64,000 nt of DNA from positions 1 through 64,000 of the forward strand of contig NZ_VOSW01000048.1 of assembly GCF_009690905.1 (NCBI RefSeq), read 5' to 3'. This DNA is from Paraburkholderia madseniana (GTDB lineage: Bacteria > Pseudomonadota > Gammaproteobacteria > Burkholderiales > Burkholderiaceae). How positions within the stretch are numbered: position 1 is the stretch's first letter; every line of letters starts with the position of its first letter. The notes beneath the pieces are model-generated. The model ran no database searches, was not told where the DNA came from, and saw nothing but the letters and a program-made list of their open reading frames with translations. Shown piece after piece: positions 41,174-50,743 of the stretch. A program made the position numbers and the translations under genes.

Positions 41174-42615
41174 TTGCCATACCTCACGAAAAAATCCCCG
41201 AGCACGTCATCCAGTTCGGGAACGCGCTCTTCGATCGGGTAGGCCACGCGCGTGATGTTCAGGTAATGGTGAAAGTTGAGGTTGCTCGAGAAATTGTTGC
41301 GGCCCCACGTTCCGCATCCCATCGACAGCGAGAATGGCAAGCCGTTATCGAAGTTGCCGCCGGTCGCAAGGCAATGCGCCTGATTCACGATCACGCGCGC
41401 AACCGGCAACGTCGAACCTAGCTGCTCCGCCTGGCCCGAGTCGCTGGAATGCAGGCCGACCGAGTGTCCTGCGCCCATGTAGCCGTAGATGCCGCGCACG
41501 ATGTCGGCAGCAGCGTCGAAGGATTCCGCGCGATAAACGGTCAGCACCGGCGCGAGCTTCTCGCCCGAGAACGGGTAATCAGCGCCGAAGCCGGTTTCCT
41601 CCACCATCAGGAAAGCGGGCTCATGTGCGGCGATGCCGTCGAGGCCCGCCGCGCGTGCAATCGCCGTGGCCGAGCGCGCTGTGCAGTGTGCCGCCAGCTT
41701 GCCGTTCGACCACAGGGCGGCCTGCAATTGCGCCTTTTGCGCGGCGTCGATCATCACGCCACCGCAGGCGGTCAGTTCGGCCATCATGTCCGCGTACACC
41801 GCGTCTTCGATCACAACGCTGTTTTCCGATGAACAGCTCGTGGCGTTGTCGAACGTTTTCGAGCGCGCGATCTTGTGCGCTGCATCGTGCAAATCGGCGG
41901 ACGCAGTGACGATCGAAGCAACGTTCCCCGCGCCCACGCCGAATGCGGGCGTCCCGCTGGCGTAGGCCATCCGCACGTTCGCCTGCGAGCCGGTCGCCAC
42001 GACCAGATCGCACTGCCGCATCAGTTCAGCGGTGGCCGCCTTGCTGATCGGCGCGGGCAACATCTGGACGAGGTCGGCCGCGAGCCCGACTCTGGCGAAT
42101 TGCGCGTGAATGAATTCGATCAGCAGCGCGCACGACGAATAGCCCTTCGGAGAAGGCGCCACGATGACGGCATTGCCGCATTTGAGCGCGTTGACGATCT
42201 TGTTGATCGGCGTGGCCGCCGGATTGGTGGACGGCGTGATCGCCGCCACCACGCCGACCGCCCGCGCGATCTCGACGATGCCGGTGGCGTCATGACGCGC
42301 GATCACCCCCGTGGTCTTCTGCCCGCGCAGATCGCGCAACAGACCGAGCGTCTTGCGATAGTTCTTGCGGAACTTGTCGTCCGCGTTGCCGAGACCGGTG
42401 TCGCGCACCGCCAGCTCGGCGAGTTGGCGGTTGCGGGCGGGCTCCATGATCGCCCACGCGGCGGCGTCGGTGGCGGCATCGAGCACGTCCTGCCCCGCGA
42501 CCTCGAATCCGCGCTGTGCGGCGCGCGCACGTGCAACCAGTAACGAGACGACACGTTCGACTTCGCTATGTGTACCAGCGTGCGTAGCTTCCGCTTCTGT
42601 GGCCCTAACGTTCAT
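41170..42615 (-). CDS. sauS: Acylating sulfoacetaldehyde dehydrogenase
   Basis: ATG 42615 (GGAG upstream) gives 481 residues; longer starts run into the operator region. Acylating aldehyde dehydrogenase (EutE/AdhE-like) family: ITPSTNPAATPINKIVNALK (~127-146), VVATGSQANVRMAY (~205-218), GVGAGN (~226-231) and catalytic C261 in NATSCSSENS. It reduces sulfoacetyl-CoA to sulfoacetaldehyde with release of CoA. First gene of the sauST(U) operon, opposite sauR. Confidence 0.82.
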   Translation of the reverse strand: MNVRATEAEATHAGTHSEVERVVSLLVARARAAQRGFEVAGQDVLDAATDAAAWAIMEPARNRQLAELAVRDTGLGNADDKFRKNYRKTLGLLRDLRGQKTTGVIARHDATGIVEIARAVGVVAAITPSTNPAATPINKIVNALKCGNAVIVAPSPKGYSSCALLIEFIHAQFARVGLAADLVQMLPAPISKAATAELMRQCDLVVATGSQANVRMAYASGTPAFGVGAGNVASIVTASADLHDAAHKIARSKTFDNATSCSSENSVVIEDAVYADMMAELTACGGVMIDAAQKAQLQAALWSNGKLAAHCTARSATAIARAAGLDGIAAHEPAFLMVEETGFGADYPFSGEKLAPVLTVYRAESFDAAADIVRGIYGYMGAGHSVGLHSSDSGQAEQLGSTLPVARVIVNQAHCLATGGNFDNGLPFSLSMGCGTWGRNNFSSNLNFHHYLNITRVAYPIEERVPELDDVLGDFFVRYGK

Positions 42616-42737
42616 ACGGTTCACTCCGGACTGAAAAAATTGGCGTTGGTACCAATCTAGTGAGCCGTACCTGCTTCGGAGTCCCGTTTTTTGAACTATC
42701 CCTTGCGCTGAGCGGGCCAGAATCGAAAAGTGCGAAA

Positions 42738-42761
42738 TTCGGGACTTTCCATAGTCCCGAA
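42738..42761. promoter_or_regulatory. Palindromic operator between sauS and sauR
   Basis: TTCGGGACT and AGTCCCGAA are perfect 9-bp inverted arms separated by 6 bp. The site lies midway in the 201-bp divergent region, 56 bp before the sauR start. IclR-type regulators bind sites of this shape, so it is probably the SauR operator. A half-site AGTCCCG recurs near 42680-42686. Confidence 0.7.
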
Positions 42762-42816
42762 AACTAAACAGACCGATGCACAATCCAACTTATAACTACG
42801 ACATCGCGGAGACAGC

Positions 42817-43581
42817 GTGGCGACTTCGAATCAATCGAATGCGGCGGCCGTACGCGCATTTCGCGTACTCGAAACGTTGGCTGAGGCAAGCGGCCCGCTT
42901 TCCATGACGGATCTCGTCCATGCCCTCGAACTGCCCAAGCAGACCGTACATCGCATTCTGGTGCAGTTGATGGATGCGTGGCTGGTCACGCGCAGCGCCG
43001 GCGACAGGCTGTATGAGTGCTCGCCGCGCGTGCGCATGCTGGCGGTTAATGTGCTGATGCATGCGGGCCCGGCCGCTGCCCGCCATGTTCTGCTTGAACA
43101 ACTGGTGGCAAAAATTGGCGAGACCTGCAATCTGACGATGCTGGCCGGCAACGACGTGGTCTATGTGGACCGGGTGGAAACGGAGTGGCCGCTGCGCATG
43201 CACCTTCAACCGGGCTCGCACGTGCCCCTGCACTGTTCGGCAAGCGGCAAGCTGTTGCTCAGCTTTCTTCCCAAAGACCGGCGCGAACGGGTTATCGAAA
43301 CCTTGCCACTGCGCGCTTATTCCGAGCGGACGATTACGGATCGCGGCGAGTTGCGCAAGGAGTTGACCATCACGCGGCGGCGCCAGCTCGCGATCAACAA
43401 TCAGGAACATTTGCAGGGACTCATCGCGATCGCGGTGCCGGTCATGCTGGATCGCAATCGAGCCTGCGCGGCCATCGCCGTCCAGGCGCCCGTCGGGCGG
43501 GTCGTGCTCGACGATCTGTTGGCCTTCCTGCCCGATCTGCGGTTGGCCGCGGAGGAAACCGCCAAGACTTTCCGGCAGTAG
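42817..43581 (+). CDS. sauR: IclR-type regulator of the sulfoacetate operon
   Basis: 254 residues from GTG 42817 (GGAG upstream). Winged helix at ~10-75 (LSMTDLVHALELPKQTVHRI) and IclR effector domain with GETCNLTMLAGNDVVYVDRV and HVPLHCSASGKLLLSF (~140-155). Divergent from sauS, as sauR is in C. necator. Probably senses sulfoacetate or a product. Confidence 0.78.
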   Translation: MATSNQSNAAAVRAFRVLETLAEASGPLSMTDLVHALELPKQTVHRILVQLMDAWLVTRSAGDRLYECSPRVRMLAVNVLMHAGPAAARHVLLEQLVAKIGETCNLTMLAGNDVVYVDRVETEWPLRMHLQPGSHVPLHCSASGKLLLSFLPKDRRERVIETLPLRAYSERTITDRGELRKELTITRRRQLAINNQEHLQGLIAIAVPVMLDRNRACAAIAVQAPVGRVVLDDLLAFLPDLRLAAEETAKTFRQ

Positions 43582-43727
43582 CGCTGGAATATCGCGCCGC
43601 AGCGCATTCCGAAAATCGGGATGATCTGCGCTGAAATTGCGCGCCGAATCCTCGCCAATCCGGCGAAAACCATGGCCGACAAAGGCGCACGGTACAATGA
43701 CGCCGATCCATTTTCCGGAACGGCACC

Positions 43728-44480
43728 ATGACTAAAGCGGATACTCCTACCCTGCGCGCGTTCGCCCTGCTGGAACATCTCGTCCGCGCCGAAGGTCCGG
43801 TGTCGCTAGCCGACATTGCCCAGGACGTCGACTTGCCGAAGGCTTCGCTGCATCGCATGCTGGCTTCGCTCGAAGCCGGTGGTCTCGTGATCCGCGAACC
43901 CGGTCAAAAGAATGCCTACGTGATCGGGCCGCGTCTCGCGCAACTCGGTCTTGGCGTCATGATGCACTCGGGTGCCCGCCGGTTGCGGCATGCGATCCTG
44001 TCGAATCTGGTTGCCGATCTCGGCGAGACCTGCAACCTCACGATGCTGCACGAAACCGAAGTGCTGTATCTCGACCGGCTCGAAGCGCCCTGGCCGTTGC
44101 GGCTCGATCTCAAGCCCGGCTCGCACGTACCGGCGCATTGCAGCGCGAGCGGCAAGCTGCTGCTGGCCATGCTGCCGCGCGAACAACGCAGCGCCCTCGT
44201 CCGCACGCTGAAGCTCGAACGCTTCACGCCGAATACGATCACCGACCCCGAACTGCTCGAAGCGGAACTCGACCGCACCGCGCACAAGCGCATCGCCATC
44301 GACAATGAGGAATTTGTCGCCGGTATCGCGTGCGTGGCTGCGCCGGTGATGGATGAGAACAACACCTGCATCGCGGCGATCGCCGTTCATGCGCCGGTCT
44401 CGCGGGCGCCGCTGTCGCGCGCTCTCGAGTTCGTGCCGCGCCTGCAGGAAGCCGCTCAGCAGCTCGCTAAAACGTTCTAG
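43728..44480 (+). CDS. Second IclR-type regulator
   Basis: 250 residues with winged helix (VSLADIAQDVDLPKASLHRM, ~24-43) and effector domain GETCNLTMLHETEVLYLDRL, HVPAHCSASGKLLLAM. Close relative of sauR; the two may be a duplication. Convergent with the TauR-like gene (12 bp apart). The 146-bp upstream region holds an imperfect palindrome ATTCCGA-3 nt-TCGGGAT (43606-43622), TACAAT at 43693 and TTCCGGAA at 43713-43720. Candidate regulator of xsc or of the aldehyde dehydrogenase. Confidence 0.72.
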   Translation: MTKADTPTLRAFALLEHLVRAEGPVSLADIAQDVDLPKASLHRMLASLEAGGLVIREPGQKNAYVIGPRLAQLGLGVMMHSGARRLRHAILSNLVADLGETCNLTMLHETEVLYLDRLEAPWPLRLDLKPGSHVPAHCSASGKLLLAMLPREQRSALVRTLKLERFTPNTITDPELLEAELDRTAHKRIAIDNEEFVAGIACVAAPVMDENNTCIAAIAVHAPVSRAPLSRALEFVPRLQEAAQQLAKTF

Positions 44481-44492
44481 CGCGCCGCCCGC

Positions 44493-46019
44493 CTATTCCT
44501 CGGGCTGCTGCGAGCGCACGAGCTCCGCGAGCAGGCGCACGCCCTCATCGATCTTTTCGAGCTTGATGGCCGAAAAGCCCATCCGGAAGCAGTGGTTCTG
44601 CTCCAGTCCCGTCATGAAGAAAACCCGGCCCAGCTCGATCAGGATGCCATGTGCCTGCGCGTCCGCGGCAAGCTGTGTCGCATCGAGCCACGGCGGCCCT
44701 TCGACCCAGCACGACGCGCCGCCGCCGACCGGCAGGTAGCGCGCTTCCGGAAGGTGCGTGTCGAGCGCCGTCATCAACGCCTGCGCGCGTTCCCGATAGG
44801 CGTGAGCGAGCCGCCGCAGTAGCGCATCGTGGTGTCCGAGCGCCAGAAAGGTGGCAAAGGCACGTTGAATATAGGCGGCCGGGTGCCGCACCATCAGGCG
44901 CCGCAGCGCACGGAGTTCACGGACCAGTTCACGCGGCCCGACGATATAACCCAGCCGCAGCCCGGGCGCAAAAGTCTTCGACAGACTGCCGATATAGATC
45001 ACCCGGTCTGCGGTATCCAGGCTCTTCAATGCCGGATGCGGCGTGCCTGAGAAGTTGTTTTCGCTCTCGTAGTCGTCCTCGATCAATACGAAGTCATGGG
45101 CCTGCGCCTGTTCCAGCAGCGCGTGGCGGCGCTCGATGGGCATGGTGGCCGTGGTCGGGCACTGATGACTTGGCGTCACATAGACGTAATCGCATTGCGC
45201 GAGCAGATCGGCGTCCTCGACCGGGCGCACGCCGCCGCTATCTACAGGCAGTGGCTGCAGCCGCGCATTGCGGTTCTCGAAGATATTGCGGGCATCCGGA
45301 TAGCCGGGGTTTTCGAAGCCGATCGTGGTCCGCTCGCTCGCGAGCAGATCCGCGATCAGATAGAGCGCCTGCTGGCAGCCGATCGTCACGACGATTTCGT
45401 CGGGCATTGCAAACACGCCGCGCCGCGGCAGCACCCGAGTGCGGATCTGCTGGATCAACGACTCGTCGTCGCGCTCGATCAGGTCCGGCGCCCAGTTGCG
45501 AATCTCCATCACCGACAGCGCTTTCATGCAGCATTCGCGCCAGTCGTTAGTCGGAAACAGCGACTGGTCGAACTGTCCGTAGATAAAGGGGTATTCGTAG
45601 CTCAGCCAATTTCCGGGCTTGACGATATTGCGCTGCAAGGACGGCCGCCTTCTGACGCGCTGGTCCCAATCCGGCCTTGCAAGCGCCTCATTGGCCGCCT
45701 GTCCGGGGACCGTCTGCAGCGGCGCAAATTCGTGCCGCCCCTCGAGGATCGCCGGGTTGACGAAATGCCCGCTGCGCTCACGCGAAATCAGATAGCCCTC
45801 CTCAACCAACTGCTGGTAAGCCAGCACGACCGTATTGCGGGCAACACTCAACTGGTCGGCCAGCTCCCGGCTGGACGGCAATGCGTGATCCGGCAGCAGT
45901 TGGCCGTCCAGAATCGCGGCCACCAGCATCTGGCGAATCTGGCCCTGGAGGCTCATGTTCGACTCGGCTGAACGCTGGAACCGCTGGGTCCATAGGGCCA
46001 CCGAGGTGCGACTTGCCAT
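44493..46019 (-). CDS. tauR: MocR-type taurine regulator
   Basis: 508 residues. GntR winged helix at ~25-90 (LPSSRELADQLSVARNTVVL) fused to an aminotransferase-like domain: SHQCPTTATMP (~284-294), DDYESE (~315-320), and PLP Lys K348 in GSLSKTFAPGLRLGY. TauR proteins of this kind activate taurine genes using PLP and taurine as signals. Divergent from tauA, with paired boxes in between. Confidence 0.78.
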   Translation of the reverse strand: MASRTSVALWTQRFQRSAESNMSLQGQIRQMLVAAILDGQLLPDHALPSSRELADQLSVARNTVVLAYQQLVEEGYLISRERSGHFVNPAILEGRHEFAPLQTVPGQAANEALARPDWDQRVRRRPSLQRNIVKPGNWLSYEYPFIYGQFDQSLFPTNDWRECCMKALSVMEIRNWAPDLIERDDESLIQQIRTRVLPRRGVFAMPDEIVVTIGCQQALYLIADLLASERTTIGFENPGYPDARNIFENRNARLQPLPVDSGGVRPVEDADLLAQCDYVYVTPSHQCPTTATMPIERRHALLEQAQAHDFVLIEDDYESENNFSGTPHPALKSLDTADRVIYIGSLSKTFAPGLRLGYIVGPRELVRELRALRRLMVRHPAAYIQRAFATFLALGHHDALLRRLAHAYRERAQALMTALDTHLPEARYLPVGGGASCWVEGPPWLDATQLAADAQAHGILIELGRVFFMTGLEQNHCFRMGFSAIKLEKIDEGVRLLAELVRSQQPEE

Positions 46020-46159
46020 GCTTTCTCCTGATTTTTATAGGCGGAGCCCGCCCGCACGAAGGCGGACACCGGCATTGTGGACGTGCAAAAAAACGCCTGC
46101 CAGCCGCTGCGGGCGGCTGCCGGCGAGACCGGCGCGGCGGCCCATTCTGGTGCAGCGGT

Positions 46160-46192
46160 GTGGACTCAACGATCAGCCACGTCTGGCCCTAA
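46160..46192 (+). promoter_or_regulatory. Paired TauR-type boxes upstream of tauA
   Basis: GTGGACTCAA (46160-46169) and CTGGCCCTAA (46183-46192) are direct repeats 23 bp apart start to start. They resemble the CTGGACYTAA repeats described for TauR of Rhodobacter. They lie 126 bp before tauA in the 298-bp divergent region; the rest of that region shows no gene. The same pair with the same spacing recurs at 49153. Confidence 0.65.
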
Positions 46193-46317
46193 CCCGCAAC
46201 ATTTATTACTGACGATACTCGCATCATCCCATTGCCGGCGATTGGGACAAGCCCCCGTCGGCGGGCGTTGGATTCACGTGTATTCGCGTACCTACACGGC
46301 CATTCTGGAGACCTACG

Positions 46318-47376
46318 ATGAAAAGCGATCACCCCAAAAAGCTGTCCCGCTGGTTCGGCGATCTGACGCGCCGCGTGACTGTGGCGGCATTCGCCGCGCT
46401 CGCCTGCGCGGTGGCGCCAGCCAGCCACGCGCAGGACAAAGAGGTCACAATAGCCTATCAACAGATCGTCGACCCATGGGTCGTCGCGATCGCGAACGGC
46501 TCGATCGAGAAAGAGACGGGCTACAAGATCAACTGGCGGCAATTCGAATCCGGCGCGAAGGTCGCGACCGCCATGGCGTCAGGCGACGTGAAGGTCGGCG
46601 TGATCGGCTCGAGCCCGCTCGCGGCGGCGGTCAGCCAGGGCCTCGACCTGCAGCTCTTCTGGATTCTGGACAACATCAACCAGGCTGAAGCGATGGTCGT
46701 ACGCAACGGCTCCGGCATCACCAAACCGGCCGATCTGAAGGGCAAGACGATCGGCGTGCCGTTCGTCTCGACGACGCACTATCACACCATGTTCGCGCTG
46801 CAGCATTGGGGCATCAATCCGTCCGAGGTGAAGATCCTCAACATGCAGCCGAACCAGTTGGTCGCGGCGTGGGAGCGCGGCGATATCGACGCCGCCTACG
46901 TGTGGGACCCGGCGCTCGCGCAATTGAAGAAGAGCGGCAAGGTCCTGATTACGTCCGGCGACCTGTCGAAGCTCGGCAAACCGACCTTCGACGGGATCGC
47001 CGTCGACCGCCAATGGGGCGAGGCGCATAAGGACTTCATGGCAAAACTCGTGAAAGCCATCTCCGACGCGGACGATCAGTATCGAAAGAATGCGGCGCAA
47101 TGGAATGCTACCTCGCCACAGGCCGCAGCCATCGCGAAGATGATTGGCGGCTCGCCGGCCGACGTGCCGGCGTCGCTCTCGCTCTATGCCTTCCCGACGC
47201 TCCAGGAGCAGGCCTCCTCGCAATGGCTGGGCGGTGGCAGCGCGGGCCGCGCAACCTTCGCGCTGAAGGACACGGCCAACTTCCTGAAGGATCAGAAACA
47301 GATCAGCGCGGTGTTACCCGATTACTCGAAGTTCGTGACCCCGGCGTATGCCGAAGCGGCAATGAAACTCAAATGA
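46318..47376 (+). CDS. tauA: Taurine ABC transporter, substrate-binding protein
   Basis: 352 residues with signal peptide (cleavage after APASHA, ~38). The TauA pattern is clear: EVTIAYQQIVDPWVVAIANG, FESGAKVATAMASGDVKVGV, VPFVSTTHYHTMFALQHWGI, LVAAWERGDIDAAYVWDPAL. Periplasmic; delivers taurine to TauBC. First gene of tauABC-aldehyde dehydrogenase. SD GGAG. Confidence 0.88.
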   Translation: MKSDHPKKLSRWFGDLTRRVTVAAFAALACAVAPASHAQDKEVTIAYQQIVDPWVVAIANGSIEKETGYKINWRQFESGAKVATAMASGDVKVGVIGSSPLAAAVSQGLDLQLFWILDNINQAEAMVVRNGSGITKPADLKGKTIGVPFVSTTHYHTMFALQHWGINPSEVKILNMQPNQLVAAWERGDIDAAYVWDPALAQLKKSGKVLITSGDLSKLGKPTFDGIAVDRQWGEAHKDFMAKLVKAISDADDQYRKNAAQWNATSPQAAAIAKMIGGSPADVPASLSLYAFPTLQEQASSQWLGGGSAGRATFALKDTANFLKDQKQISAVLPDYSKFVTPAYAEAAMKLK

Positions 47377-47408
47377 CGTAAGCCGGTTCTGTCGATTCAG
47401 GAGGCAAC

Positions 47409-48224
47409 ATGGAAAGCATGAGAGTCAAAAATGTGAGCGTGGTCTTTCCGGGCCGCAAGCCCGGCCAGACGGTACACGCGCTCGACAACATCAATCTGAC
47501 GATCAACTCGGGCGACTTCGTCGTCGCGCTCGGCGCATCGGGTTGTGGCAAGACCACCCTGCTCTCGCTTATGGCGGGCTTCATTGCGCCGACCAGCGGC
47601 GAGCTGCTGCTCGGCGGTTCGCCGATCGCAGGTCCAGGCGCCGACCGTGGTGTGGTGTTCCAGAAGCACGCCCTGTTGCCCTGGCTCAACGTGATCGACA
47701 ACGCCGAGTTCGGCCTCAAGCTTCAGGGCGTGCCGAAAACGCAGCGGCGCGAGATTGCCACGCGCAATCTGGCACTGGTCGGCTTGCAGGACTTTCACAA
47801 GCACATGATCTATCAACTCTCCGGTGGGATGCAGCAGCGTGTGGGCATCGCCCGCGCGCTGACCTGCGACCCCGCCATGCTGCTGATGGACGAGCCGATG
47901 GCCGCGCTCGATGCGCTCACCCGCGAAACCATTCAGGAACTGCTGCTCGACGTCTGGACGAAGACCAGCAAGATGTTCTTCTTCATCACGCACAGCGTCG
48001 AGGAAGCGCTCTTTCTGGCCAGCCACCTGATCGTGATGTCGCCACGTCCGGGGCGCGTCACGCACACCTATGAGCTGGATTTCAACCGACGTTTTCTCGA
48101 AACACGCGACGCGCGCGCGATCAAGTCGAGCCCCGATTTCATCGAGATGCGCGAACGCGTGCTCAGCATCATTTACGGCGACGAGAAAATGCACGCCGCC
48201 GAAGCCGAGGTGACACATGTTTAG
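47409..48224 (+). CDS. tauB: Taurine ABC transporter ATPase
   Basis: 271 residues: Walker A GASGCGKTT (~42-50), Q-loop VFQKHALLPW, signature LSGGMQQRVGIARAL (~138), Walker B LLMDEPMAALD, H-loop ITHSVEEALF. Nitrate/taurine family sequence type. AGGAGG before ATG; overlaps tauC by 8 bp. Confidence 0.88.
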   Translation: MESMRVKNVSVVFPGRKPGQTVHALDNINLTINSGDFVVALGASGCGKTTLLSLMAGFIAPTSGELLLGGSPIAGPGADRGVVFQKHALLPWLNVIDNAEFGLKLQGVPKTQRREIATRNLALVGLQDFHKHMIYQLSGGMQQRVGIARALTCDPAMLLMDEPMAALDALTRETIQELLLDVWTKTSKMFFFITHSVEEALFLASHLIVMSPRPGRVTHTYELDFNRRFLETRDARAIKSSPDFIEMRERVLSIIYGDEKMHAAEAEVTHV

Positions 48225-49137
48225 TTCAAAACGGGCTCATGCATTCGCGCACGGCCAGCAGGCCCCGCTCGGATCCGACACGCCGGTCGAGCCACCACGC
48301 ACACCCGGTCGACGTCCACGACTTCTCGCCAAGAAACCCGCCAAGCCAGGCGACACATTCGGCGTACCCGGCCAGGGCAGCAGCATCGTCACGAGCCTCG
48401 TGACGGTCGCCCTATTCGTCGGACTATGGTTTGTCGCGACTAACCTTCACTGGATCAAGCCGCTCTTTCTGCCATCGCCGCAAGCGGTGTACGCGAAGTT
48501 CGTGTATGTGGCCACGGAGGGTTTCGCCGGTTCCACGCTCGCGCAGCATACCGGCATCAGCTTGCTGCGCGTGTTCGGCGCCTTCGCGCTCGCCTGCGTG
48601 ACCGCGATTCCAATCGGCGTGATGATGGGCGTCTCGCGCTTTGCGCGGGGCATGTTCGATCCACCCATCGAGTTCTATCGTCCGCTTCCGCCGCTCGCCT
48701 ATTTGCCGCTCATCATCATCTGGTTCGGCATTGGTGAATTCTCCAAAGTCTTTCTCATCTACCTGGCCATCTTCGCGCCACTCGCCATCGCGGCGCGATC
48801 CGGCGTGCGTTCCGTGTCGATCGAGCAGATTCATGCGGCCTATTCGATGGGCGCCTCGCGCACGCAGGTGGTGTTGTATGTGATCCTGAAATCCGCACTG
48901 CCGGAGATTTTCACGGGTATGCGCATAGGTATTGGCGTCGGTTGGACGACACTGGTTGCCGCGGAAATGGTGGCGTCGACGAGTGGCCTCGGCTTCATGG
49001 TGCTCAACGCTGCGGAGTTCCTCGCCAGCGACGTGGTGATCATGGGCATTGTCGTCATTGGCTTCTTTGCTTTGTGCTTTGACTTGTTGATGCGACACAT
49101 GGAGCGCGTGCTGGTGCCGTGGAAAGGCCGGGTGTGA
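48217..49137 (+). CDS. tauC: Taurine ABC transporter permease
   Basis: 306 residues with an unusually long, Pro/Arg-rich cytoplasmic N-terminus (~50), then six membrane spans. Permease motif near AAYSMGASRTQVVLYVILKS (EAA-type loop that contacts TauB). Membrane partner of TauAB. Confidence 0.87.
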   Translation: MFSSKRAHAFAHGQQAPLGSDTPVEPPRTPGRRPRLLAKKPAKPGDTFGVPGQGSSIVTSLVTVALFVGLWFVATNLHWIKPLFLPSPQAVYAKFVYVATEGFAGSTLAQHTGISLLRVFGAFALACVTAIPIGVMMGVSRFARGMFDPPIEFYRPLPPLAYLPLIIIWFGIGEFSKVFLIYLAIFAPLAIAARSGVRSVSIEQIHAAYSMGASRTQVVLYVILKSALPEIFTGMRIGIGVGWTTLVAAEMVASTSGLGFMVLNAAEFLASDVVIMGIVVIGFFALCFDLLMRHMERVLVPWKGRV

Positions 49138-49152
49138 TTGTAGAAGGCCAGC

Positions 49153-49185
49153 GTGGACTCAGCGATTGGCGGCGGCTGGCACTAC
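49153..49185 (+). promoter_or_regulatory. Second paired TauR-type box
   Basis: GTGGACTCAG (49153-49162) and CTGGCACTAC (49176-49185), again 23 bp apart. The GTGGACTCARCGAT core is shared with the tauA site over 13 of 14 bases. It lies between tauC and the aldehyde dehydrogenase (56 bp before its ATG), suggesting an internal taurine-responsive promoter. Confidence 0.65.
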
Positions 49186-49241
49186 TCGGCTTGCGGTGCC
49201 AGCCGCAATACTTCAGCTGTCTGTTATCGCTGGAGCGCAGC

Positions 49242-50699
49242 ATGAATTCGATCGAGAAAGTCCGGCCGTCGCCGCAGGTTCGTCATGAAGCGCTGCGCAT
49301 CGGCGGAGAAAGAATCCGGCATGCAGAGATCATCGAAGTCTTCAATCCCTATAACGGTGAACTGGTCGGCACGGTGCCCAAGGCGACACTTGCCGACGTG
49401 CGACACGCCTTTGCCTGGGCACACCAATATCGCGCGCGGCTGACGCGCTACGAGCGCTCGCAGATCCTGCTGCTTGCGGCAGACATGGTCCGTCGGCGTA
49501 CTGAAGAAATTGCCGATCTGATCACCGCAGAGTCCGGCCTGTGTAAGAAAGACTCGCTGTACGAGGCAGGCCGCGTCGCCGACGTGATGACATTCGGTGC
49601 CAACGAGGCGCTCAAAGACGACGGCCAGGTGTTTTCCTGCGATCTCACGCCGCACGGCAAGAAGCGCCGCGTCTACACCCAGCGAGATCCCCTGCTCGGC
49701 GTCATTTCCGCGATCACCCCGTTCAACCATCCGATGAATCAGGTTGCGCACAAAGTCGTGCCCTCCATCGCGACCAACAACCGCATGGTCGTCAAGCCCT
49801 CCGAGAAAGTGCCGTTGTCCACGTACCTGCTCGCGGACATCCTTTATGCGGCCGGTCTGCCGCAGGAAATGCTGCAGGTCATCACCGGCGACCCGAAAGA
49901 CATCGCCGACGAACTCATCACGAACGAGCACGTCGATCTGATCACGTTCACGGGCGGCGTGCAGATCGGCAAATATATCGCCAGCAAGATGGGCTATCGA
50001 CGCGCGGTGCTCGAACTCGGCGGCAACGATCCGATCATCGTGATGGAAGACGCCGACCTGGAAGAAGCCAGCACACTCGCCGTCTCCGGCTCCTACAAGA
50101 ACTCCGGCCAGCGTTGTACCGCGGTCAAGCGCATTCTGGTGCACGAGGCGGTGGCCGACCGTTTCGTCGAACTGCTCGTGGAGAAAACCCGCGCCATACG
50201 TTATGGCGATCCCGCCGATCCGGCGACCGACATGGGCACCGTCATCGACGAAGCCGCAGCGAAATTCTTTGAAGCTCAGGTGAACGATGCGATCAGCCGC
50301 GGCGCGAAGCTTCTGGTGGGCAATCGTCGCGACGGCGCGCTGTATTCGCCAACCGCGGTCGATCACGTCACCCCGGACATGCCGCTCGTCAAATACGAAA
50401 CCTTCGGCCCCGTGTCACCGGTGATCCGCTTTCGCGATATCGACGACGCGATCCGGATTTCCAATTCGACCGACTACGGGCTCTCGTCTTCGGTCTGCAC
50501 GAATCGCCTCGATTACATCACGCGCTTTATCGCCGAACTGCAGGTGGGCAGCGTGAACGTGCGCGAGGTGCCCGGTTACCGGCTCGAGTTGACGCCGTTC
50601 GGCGGCATCAAGGATTCGGGTCTTGGCTACAAGGAAGGCGTCCAGGAAGCGATGAAAAGCTTCACCAACGTGAAGACCTATTCGCTGCCGTGGGATTGA
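49242..50699 (+). CDS. PhnY/SafD-like sulfo- or phosphonoacetaldehyde dehydrogenase
   Basis: 485 residues from ATG 49242 (GGAG). NAD-dependent aldehyde dehydrogenase: TPFNHPMNQVAHKVVPSIAT, Rossmann ITFTGGVQIGK, Glu in LELGGNDP, catalytic Cys in NSGQRCTAVKR, final PFGGIKDSGLGYKEG. The Arg beside Cys (GQRC), the His in FNHP and the late Arg in PGYRLELT are as in phosphonoacetaldehyde dehydrogenase PhnY, fitting an acidic aldehyde. In taurine context the likely reaction is sulfoacetaldehyde to sulfoacetate (SafD-like). Not the acylating SauS type. Confidence 0.72.
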   Translation: MNSIEKVRPSPQVRHEALRIGGERIRHAEIIEVFNPYNGELVGTVPKATLADVRHAFAWAHQYRARLTRYERSQILLLAADMVRRRTEEIADLITAESGLCKKDSLYEAGRVADVMTFGANEALKDDGQVFSCDLTPHGKKRRVYTQRDPLLGVISAITPFNHPMNQVAHKVVPSIATNNRMVVKPSEKVPLSTYLLADILYAAGLPQEMLQVITGDPKDIADELITNEHVDLITFTGGVQIGKYIASKMGYRRAVLELGGNDPIIVMEDADLEEASTLAVSGSYKNSGQRCTAVKRILVHEAVADRFVELLVEKTRAIRYGDPADPATDMGTVIDEAAAKFFEAQVNDAISRGAKLLVGNRRDGALYSPTAVDHVTPDMPLVKYETFGPVSPVIRFRDIDDAIRISNSTDYGLSSSVCTNRLDYITRFIAELQVGSVNVREVPGYRLELTPFGGIKDSGLGYKEGVQEAMKSFTNVKTYSLPWD

Positions 50700-50743
50700 G
50701 CCGCTCTCCTCGCATTCCACCTTGCATCACATTCATCAATTTT

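Noticed and set aside
49242..50699. Calling this gene phnY of phosphonate degradation
   Set aside because: Active-site layout fits, but no phosphonate gene is present and the setting is tauABC-xsc; a sulfoacetaldehyde role is more likely, so no symbol was given.
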